NCBI GenBank assembly: GCA_016934775.1
Contig: JAFGSP010000054.1
Coordinates: 1 to 10,889, forward strand
DNA from: Candidatus Woesearchaeota archaeon
GTDB taxonomy: Archaea > Nanobdellota > Nanobdellia > Woesearchaeales > GW2011-AR15
DNA: 10,889 bases
Direction of reading: 5' to 3'
Shown here: positions 6,551 through 10,889 of the stretch, in pieces
Numbering within the stretch: position 1 is the stretch's first letter
Layout of the letters: the number at the start of each line of letters is the position of its first letter
Notes under the pieces: model-generated
The model's database searches: none
What the model saw: the letters and a program-made list of their open reading frames with translations, nothing else
Told to the model about the DNA's origin: nothing
Made by a program: the position numbers and the translations under genes

Positions 6551-8884
6551 TTATACAGTGTTAAACTGTACGTCAGACATGTCTGCTACAACAAGTTCGA
6601 CTTCTTCGCCTAGTGCATCAAAGTCAGACGCGTATGCGCCGTTCCTCTGAGATAGGACCTGAGAAGCTCTCACTGTGTCTTCAGCCAGAGATCCTGCGAC
6701 AAGCAGTGCTGCTTTGCCATTTCTATCATAGCTCTTCAGCATAGCTTTTCCGTCCTCAAAGCCTTCTGCACAGTTGTCTGGGCTGCCCATAAGTGCAAAT
6801 GCAATGTTGTTAGCACATGGACCACCGACGACAATCATGTTCTTAGACATGCTCGCGGCTGTTGTATCAAGCACTGCTAGACCGACTCCGAATGGATTGA
6901 CTGCGACTCCAGCTGTACCTGCTGTTGAGGTAATAGCTTTTGAGCCTTCTGGAGCGATGAATACATTTGCGTATACATCTGATTCAGGATATACGATACT
7001 CATACTCCTGTCTTCTTTGTCGTCATGCTCGAACAAGACACCTTTTACTGACACGTAGTGAAGTACGTCGCTGTCATCATATTCAGCATCGACTCCGCTA
7101 GCAACAAAAGCATCCCCTGTGGATACTGATGGTGCACCTACGTCAAGCTCTTCATCGCTTGAATCATAGATGAAGTCAACTCTGAATACATCAGCAGCTG
7201 TCTGCACATCTGAATCTGCAAGAGGTGATGTCAATGTGACTGTCACGTTTGCGCCTGATTCAGCAACTGCAACCTGCATTCCGTACTCTGTCTCTGCTGT
7301 GTTTCCTGAAGCTGTGAAGTTCAATACATTAGAGGTTTCATCAAATCCTAATGTCACTGAACCTAGGCTTCCCAAGGTCAAGGCTTCCTGTGCTGATCCA
7401 TCTGTTGTTGACAAAGCGCTTGATGTCAATGTGCCGCCCTCTGTCAAGTCATCGAATTCGAATTTGTCTGTTTCATCATCGAAATCGACGAACTCCAGCA
7501 CGTGCACTTCTCCTCCTGTAAGGACTACCCACAGCTTGACATCGTCCACAGTGTCTGTGTCAACGTCGCCTGAAGCTGCCAATAACAGGCCTGTGTCTCC
7601 GTCACCAAGCTTGACATTGTTGCTTCCGTCCAGATAAACTGGAACAACAACTTCGTCTCCTTTGGTGTTTGTAAACTTAAGCTCACCGTCATTGTTTCCG
7701 CCGTTCAGTTCAAGGGCTTCTGTCTTCTCAGTAACTCCTTCGAAAAGTATCTCAAAGTTTCCGAAAATAGGATCTACCCATCTCTCTTCAGCCATCTTGT
7801 ACTGAGCTGGGCCGTATTCCTCGTCTGGGAAGTCTCTGTCATCCATGACATAGACAATTGTAAACCCATCGAATGATCCTGCTGTAACGTTACCAGTCAG
7901 AGTCACGGTTGAACCTTTTAATTCAACGCCGTTCATCTCAACTTCCTGGCCGTCTACAAGCTTAAGCTCCTGGGCTCCGATGTTGATCTCACATGCGTCT
8001 ACTGCAGCGCCGTGACCTGCAAAGGCTGTTGTAACGCCTATTGTAAGCCCGTCAATCGTTTCTGTGTCACCTACATCAATAGGAACCTGCTGCCCGTTCA
8101 CCATAACTGAACAGACATCTTCGTTCTCGTTGACACCGATCACAGTAACTGTGTCGTCTCCGATAACGATTGGCTCGTCTGCCTGGACATATCTTGTTGT
8201 TTTTCCTGCCTGCAGGACAAGCTCTGTCCATGCCCCTGTTACTGAGTTTGACTTAATATCTGTCACTGTGTAGGTATTTCCCTGGATCTCCAAGGTCTCT
8301 GTTTCAAGCTCTGTCACAGCATCGTATGACACTCCACCGCTCTTTGCGGCGAATGCATATGAGTAAACCTGTACGTTATCAGGGAAGTACAAAAAGTTAC
8401 CTCCGTCAAACTGTGTCTCGTCAACCTCTCCAGGTGATGCATACACAAAGCTGCCTGCACTAGTTGAAAATGTCAGTGTCTGCTCATAATCTGCGTCAAC
8501 ATACTCGACATCTTCCAGCATATCCATATCAGCGTCATCATACACTGACTGAATGGCTGAAATGTTGTCGCCATAGTTGAACTTATCTCCTGACTTCTCA
8601 ACCTTAAGTCCTTCAGGGACCGTAGGGTCTATTGTCACTCCTTCTGCTTCCACGGCTGTCACTGCCTCTGCCTGCAATGCTGCTGCAATATCCACTGCTC
8701 CAAGCAGGTCTGCTGCATTAGCTGCGGCACCGACAACAATAACCGTGTTGTCCAATACACCATCATCTAGGTATGGTGCTGGATAGTCTGCCAGATCATA
8801 CGATGCAGCAAGTGCTCCTGCGAGCGTTGCTCCGAGCATCAATGCTCCTGTCGTAATGGCAGCTATTCTTTTTGGCCATTTCAT
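6551..8884 (-). CDS. S-layer protein (methanogen/DPANN-type, S_layer_N and S_layer_C domains)
   Basis: A 777-residue secreted protein expected to form the cell's surface lattice. MKWPKRIAAITTGALMLGAT opens a Sec signal, cleaved near ALA-ASYDL (about 26-27). The start is fixed by a TAA codon directly upstream. After the signal come the hallmark LADYPAPYLDDG (31-42) and IVVGAAANAADLLGAVDIAA (49-68) of the S-layer N-terminal domain. The C-terminal domain has MIVVGGPCANNIAFALMG (683-700), CAEGFEDGKAM (705-715) and KAALLVAGSLAEDTVRAS (724-741). The middle is acidic, with Thr/Ser/Val-rich beta repeats. There are only four cysteines, C258, C298, C690 and C705, so two disulfides are plausible. N-glycosylation sequons occur at N107, N332, N522 and N546. 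There is no C-terminal membrane helix, so anchoring must be by other means. A strong SD and several promoters suggest high expression. Confidence 0.93.
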   Translation of the reverse strand: MKWPKRIAAITTGALMLGATLAGALAASYDLADYPAPYLDDGVLDNTVIVVGAAANAADLLGAVDIAAALQAEAVTAVEAEGVTIDPTVPEGLKVEKSGDKFNYGDNISAIQSVYDDADMDMLEDVEYVDADYEQTLTFSTSAGSFVYASPGEVDETQFDGGNFLYFPDNVQVYSYAFAAKSGGVSYDAVTELETETLEIQGNTYTVTDIKSNSVTGAWTELVLQAGKTTRYVQADEPIVIGDDTVTVIGVNENEDVCSVMVNGQQVPIDVGDTETIDGLTIGVTTAFAGHGAAVDACEINIGAQELKLVDGQEVEMNGVELKGSTVTLTGNVTAGSFDGFTIVYVMDDRDFPDEEYGPAQYKMAEERWVDPIFGNFEILFEGVTEKTEALELNGGNNDGELKFTNTKGDEVVVPVYLDGSNNVKLGDGDTGLLLAASGDVDTDTVDDVKLWVVLTGGEVHVLEFVDFDDETDKFEFDDLTEGGTLTSSALSTTDGSAQEALTLGSLGSVTLGFDETSNVLNFTASGNTAETEYGMQVAVAESGANVTVTLTSPLADSDVQTAADVFRVDFIYDSSDEELDVGAPSVSTGDAFVASGVDAEYDDSDVLHYVSVKGVLFEHDDKEDRSMSIVYPESDVYANVFIAPEGSKAITSTAGTAGVAVNPFGVGLAVLDTTAASMSKNMIVVGGPCANNIAFALMGSPDNCAEGFEDGKAMLKSYDRNGKAALLVAGSLAEDTVRASQVLSQRNGAYASDFDALGEEVELVVADMSDVQFNTV

Positions 8885-8889
8885 TTAGT

Positions 8890-8905
8890 CAACACCTCCG
8901 TGTTG
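8890..8905 (-). promoter_or_regulatory. S-layer SD inside a small hairpin
   Basis: On the minus strand CAACAC-GGAG-GTGTTG is a perfect 6-bp inverted repeat with a 4-nt loop. The SD GGAGGTG (8899-8893) covers the loop and half of the 3' arm, 8 nt before ATG 8884. Folding would partly mask the SD, while the loop would still show GGAG to the ribosome. Confidence 0.6.
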
Positions 8906-8952
8906 TATTTTTTGGTTATCATAATTGTTTTCCCTCGTTTCTCTTCGCAATA

Positions 8953-8998
8953 AACACTGTCCTCTCTATAAATCCATTTATTTAGTGTTCTGAGTGTT
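8953..8998. repeat. AGTGTT hexamer repeats in S-layer promoter region
   Basis: AGTGTT occurs at 8984-8989 and 8993-8998, with an inverted copy (AACACT) at 8953-8958. A further copy lies at 9132-9137, beside a distal TATA box. The copies sit around predicted transcription starts, so they could be operator half-sites. Confidence 0.4.
8967..8973 (-). promoter_or_regulatory. Proximal TATA-like box of the S-layer gene
   Basis: Minus-strand ATTTATA (8973-8967) would start transcription near 8944, giving a leader of about 60 nt. It is a weaker match than the upstream boxes. Confidence 0.35.
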
Positions 8999-9005
8999 GA
9001 CCTTC

Positions 9006-9015
9006 CTTTATAAAG
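9006..9015 (-). promoter_or_regulatory. Strong TATA box of the S-layer gene
   Basis: CTTTATAAAG is a perfect palindromic archaeal TATA box. Read on the minus strand, it predicts a start near 8984 and a leader of about 100 nt. Because it is symmetric, it could also fire on the plus strand with a start near 9036. Confidence 0.6.
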
Positions 9016-9039
9016 TTTTCGCAAAAGAACTTATTATAA

Positions 9040-9106
9040 GGTGGAGAACTTTGAGTTCAGTGTCTGAAACCCTCAAAATCAAAGGTTTAAGACAGTCATG
9101 ACCACC
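9040..9106. ncRNA. Candidate three-way-junction RNA element in the S-layer leader
   Basis: Three nested pairings are visible. The outer stem is GGTGG (9040-9044) with CCACC (9102-9106). Inside lie two hairpins: GAACT-TTG-AGTTC (9046-9058), and TGTCTGAAACC (9061-9071) with GGTTTAAGACA (9084-9094), 10 of 11 positions paired around a 12-nt loop. Together these form a possible three-way junction of 67 nt. On the minus strand it would sit at the 5' end of an S-layer transcript starting near 9114. On the plus strand it would follow a start near 9036. It matches no riboswitch class I know, so the call is structural only. Confidence 0.4.
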
Positions 9107-9114
9107 AAGTGAAT

Positions 9115-9120
9115 AAAAAA
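9115..9120 (-). terminator. Possible T-tract terminator of the antiporter gene
   Basis: Six T on the minus strand (9120-9115) lie about 55 bp past the antiporter stop and just before the predicted start of the structured S-layer leader. It could end antiporter transcripts. Confidence 0.35.
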
Positions 9121-9136
9121 TCATTTAGTTGAGTGT

Positions 9137-9165
9137 TTATAAAGATATGCATAACCTTTATAAAG
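9137..9165 (-). promoter_or_regulatory. Two distal TATA boxes of the S-layer gene
   Basis: Minus-strand TTTATAAA-type boxes at 9164-9157 and 9144-9137 lie 11-38 bp beyond the antiporter stop codon. They predict starts near 9134 and 9114, giving leaders of 230-250 nt that include the structured element. Confidence 0.5.
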
Positions 9166-9174
9166 CCCCGAAAG

Positions 9175-10767
9175 CTATTCTTTCTGCATTTCAAATAGCT
9201 TCTCGTTGATTTCCTTGAGATACGATTCAAGAGTGTCTTCTGAGAATAATCCTTTCCTGTTTCCCTGGATCAAAGCCAGTTTCTGGGCATTCAATATAGA
9301 TGACTCCACTTCTTTGAGTTGTTCTGCCTCTATATGGGGGTTTTTCCTGAGCATTTCAGTAATCTTTTTCTCTGCAGAAAGCTTCTTGCCAGAATATTCT
9401 TTTCTAAGCTCATTATATATCTTCGCTGATACGATTTTCGAGTCTTTCATCCTTTTGAGTTCCTTCTCAGAAACCTCATACATGATCAGTTTTGCTACTT
9501 CTGTCTCGTATTCGTGGCTTTTTTTCTTTTTCTTACTGAGGTTGAGCCAAGTCAGAAGAGGAGCCATAGTCACTCCCTGAAAAACAAGTGATAAGAAAAC
9601 TGTCCCGAAAACAGTTGTCAGGAGAAACGGCCTCCAATAATCAAGGATCTGGCTTTGGCCGAAAGGCAGGCTCAGGGCCAACACCATTGACAATCCTCCG
9701 TGCAGCCCTCCCCAGACAATGACGTGCTGCCAGTTGAAAGGTATGTGCTCATCAACCCCAGAGATTATTTTCGAATCATCTATCTTGTTGATAGCCAGCG
9801 ACAGGATATAGACTGCAACCGCCCTTCCGATTATAATTGAAGCAAAAGCCATAGCCACCGGATAAATGTTTCCAAGAAGGTCTGTCACTTCAATCTCAAG
9901 CCCGATGAGCAGGAATACTATTGAGTTTAGTATAAAACCAAGATAACTCCAGAATGAAGATATCTGAAGCTTTGTAGTGGCCGAAAGATACCTAAGGCCG
10001 TATCCGCCCATGACCAACCCTGCTGTAACTGTAGCGATGACGCCTGAAAAATGAAGCTCTTCTGCCACAAGGAAGCTGCCGTATGCCAGCACTGTAGTCA
10101 AAGTCAGCTTGATAAGGCTGTCCTTAAGTCCTTTCATAACCTTTGAGGCAAGATATCCTATTACGACTCCGAGTATCAAGGCACCGAACACAAGTTTGAA
10201 AAATTCAAGCACCCCGTCCCTGAAACTAAATGTGCCTGTTGTGATAAGGCTGAGAAACAGCCCGAAAAGCACAATGCCGGTTCCGTCATTAAAAAGGGAT
10301 TCTCCTTCAAGAAGGACCGCCAGCCTCTTTGACACTCCGAGCCTCTTGAAGATAGCAAGGACTGCTATCGGGTCTGTCGGAGCGATCATGGCAGCAAACA
10401 GGAAGCTGATCTCCCAAGGCACGCCCAGCACATAATGGAATACAGAGCCTGCTGCAAAGACCGATAGCAGCAGACCAAAGACAGCAAACAGGCTTATCGC
10501 TTTGATGTTCCTAAAAAGCTGTTCTGTATCTATATTCATAGCGCCTTCAAACAGTAAACCTGGCAGGAATATAAAAAACAAAAGCTCCGGTGTAAGAGTG
10601 ATGCCAAGGGGAACTTTCAGGACAGATATTGTCAGCCCTGCAAAGATAAGCCCCAATGTATAAGGCATCTTTATCCTTCTGACTATTACAGAGACTACAG
10701 AAACAATAAGAAGTATCCACAATATTGTCTGGACTTCAAGCGCCACGATTGTTTCTGAAAATGCCAT
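9175..10767 (-). CDS. CPA1-family Na+(K+)/H+ antiporter (NhaP-like)
   Basis: A 530-residue membrane antiporter that exchanges cytoplasmic Na+ (or K+) for protons. It has about 12-13 membrane helices over residues 10-408, then a cytoplasmic tail of about 120 residues. Family motifs: FIFLPGLLFEGA (65-76), the TD pair T131-D132 in APTDPIAV, the ion-binding N160-D161 in EGESLFNDGTG (the Asn-Asp pair marks CPA1, electroneutral exchange), R314 in IIIGRAVAVY, and WGGLHGGLSMVLALSLP (352-368), where the common GGLRG reads GGLHG. The tail begins with a Lys run (412-416) and is charged and helical, without a TrkA/RCK domain, so regulation by that domain is unlikely. TAA directly precedes ATG 10767, fixing the start. 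Its TATA box (10796-10804) predicts a leader of only about 7 nt. Which cation is carried cannot be told from sequence. Confidence 0.9.
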   Translation of the reverse strand: MAFSETIVALEVQTILWILLIVSVVSVIVRRIKMPYTLGLIFAGLTISVLKVPLGITLTPELLFFIFLPGLLFEGAMNIDTEQLFRNIKAISLFAVFGLLLSVFAAGSVFHYVLGVPWEISFLFAAMIAPTDPIAVLAIFKRLGVSKRLAVLLEGESLFNDGTGIVLFGLFLSLITTGTFSFRDGVLEFFKLVFGALILGVVIGYLASKVMKGLKDSLIKLTLTTVLAYGSFLVAEELHFSGVIATVTAGLVMGGYGLRYLSATTKLQISSFWSYLGFILNSIVFLLIGLEIEVTDLLGNIYPVAMAFASIIIGRAVAVYILSLAINKIDDSKIISGVDEHIPFNWQHVIVWGGLHGGLSMVLALSLPFGQSQILDYWRPFLLTTVFGTVFLSLVFQGVTMAPLLTWLNLSKKKKKSHEYETEVAKLIMYEVSEKELKRMKDSKIVSAKIYNELRKEYSGKKLSAEKKITEMLRKNPHIEAEQLKEVESSILNAQKLALIQGNRKGLFSEDTLESYLKEINEKLFEMQKE

Positions 10768-10795
10768 TTATCTTACCAGGTGTAGTTTGTGTATT

Positions 10796-10819
10796 CTTAT
10801 AAATATATTGTTTATATAA
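10796..10819. promoter_or_regulatory. Divergent TATA boxes of the antiporter and the right-edge gene
   Basis: On the minus strand ATTTATAAG (10804-10796) lies about 33 bp before ATG 10767. On the plus strand TTTATATAA (10811-10819) is centred about 28 bp before ATG 10844, with no SD, so the right-edge gene is probably leaderless. Confidence 0.55.
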
Positions 10820-10843
10820 CAAAAATCGGACGTGAGACGGCTT

Positions 10844-10889
10844 ATGTCACTTAAGTTCCGACTATTTGGCAAGCCAAATATATCCCCGC
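10844..10889 (+). CDS. Start of a plus-strand gene, partial (runs off right edge)
   Basis: ATG 10844 opens 15 codons to the window edge: MSLKFRLFGKPNISP. Its support is a TATA box 28 bp upstream at leaderless spacing and divergence from the antiporter. The xLFGKPNI opening reminds me of some archaeal HEAT-repeat proteins, but 15 residues are far too few to assign a family. Confidence 0.45.
   Translation, partial: MSLKFRLFGKPNISP

Noticed and set aside
7170..7637. 155-codon open frame on the plus strand inside the S-layer gene
   Set aside because: It is opposite a clear S-layer gene, and its Ser/Thr/Val-rich translation is a mirror of S-layer codons; no promoter or SD of its own.
10864..10879. 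Perfect inverted repeat ATTTGGC-AA-GCCAAAT
   Set aside because: It falls in the first codons of the right-edge gene (LFGKPN) and has no T-tract, so it is probably a coincidence of coding sequence rather than a terminator.
10771..10889. Minus-strand open frame running in from the right edge and ending at 10771
   Set aside because: It crosses the two TATA boxes and ends right before the antiporter start; it has no family features and is better explained as the shadow of the promoter and right-edge gene.
10821..10889. Possible tRNA, because the minus strand begins GCGGGGAT at the edge
   Set aside because: No matching acceptor arm, T-loop (GTTCRANYC) or anticodon arm follows.

Overview
The window looks like chromosomal DNA from an archaeon, most likely a DPANN-type lineage such as Woesearchaeota or Pacearchaeota; the lineage is an inference from gene content and style, not a match. 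The evidence is an archaeal-type UMP kinase, a methanogen/DPANN-type S-layer protein with a Sec signal, a COG2100-type radical SAM protein, TATA boxes about 25-28 bp upstream of start codons (several genes appear leaderless), Shine-Dalgarno (SD) sites matching the archaeal 16S tail, and T-tract terminators. Against this background a full-length RelA/SpoT (RSH) alarmone enzyme is unusual. I see no tRNA, rRNA, CRISPR array, insertion sequence or attachment site.

Layout. A partial unknown gene leaves the left edge on the minus strand (1-217). Divergent from it is an orphan 105-residue protein (376-693), followed by a 90-residue membrane/coiled-coil protein (758-1030). That gene overlaps tail to tail with the RSH gene (1023-2930, minus). 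An 88-bp divergent promoter region separates RSH from the UMP kinase gene (3019-3693, plus). Next comes a secreted, membrane-anchored protein with Ig-like repeats (3781-5199, plus). Convergent to it is the radical SAM gene (5239-6435, minus). The S-layer gene (6551-8884, minus) and a CPA1-type cation/proton antiporter (9175-10767, minus) follow. A plus-strand gene starts at 10844 and leaves the right edge.

The longest stretch without a gene is the 290 bp upstream of the S-layer gene (8885-9174). It is the richest non-coding region here. It holds four TATA-like boxes facing the S-layer gene, four copies of the hexamer AGTGTT (one inverted), a candidate three-way-junction RNA fold, and a strong SD inside a small hairpin. 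This suggests heavy, regulated expression of the surface protein.

How the genes may work together. The S-layer protein, the Ig-like anchored protein and the antiporter all act at the cell surface or membrane. The RSH enzyme and UMP kinase both handle nucleotides and share a divergent promoter region. Most genes have their own promoter, so this is a set of single-gene units rather than an operon. The most notable items are the archaeal RSH with a compressed regulatory half and the structured S-layer leader.
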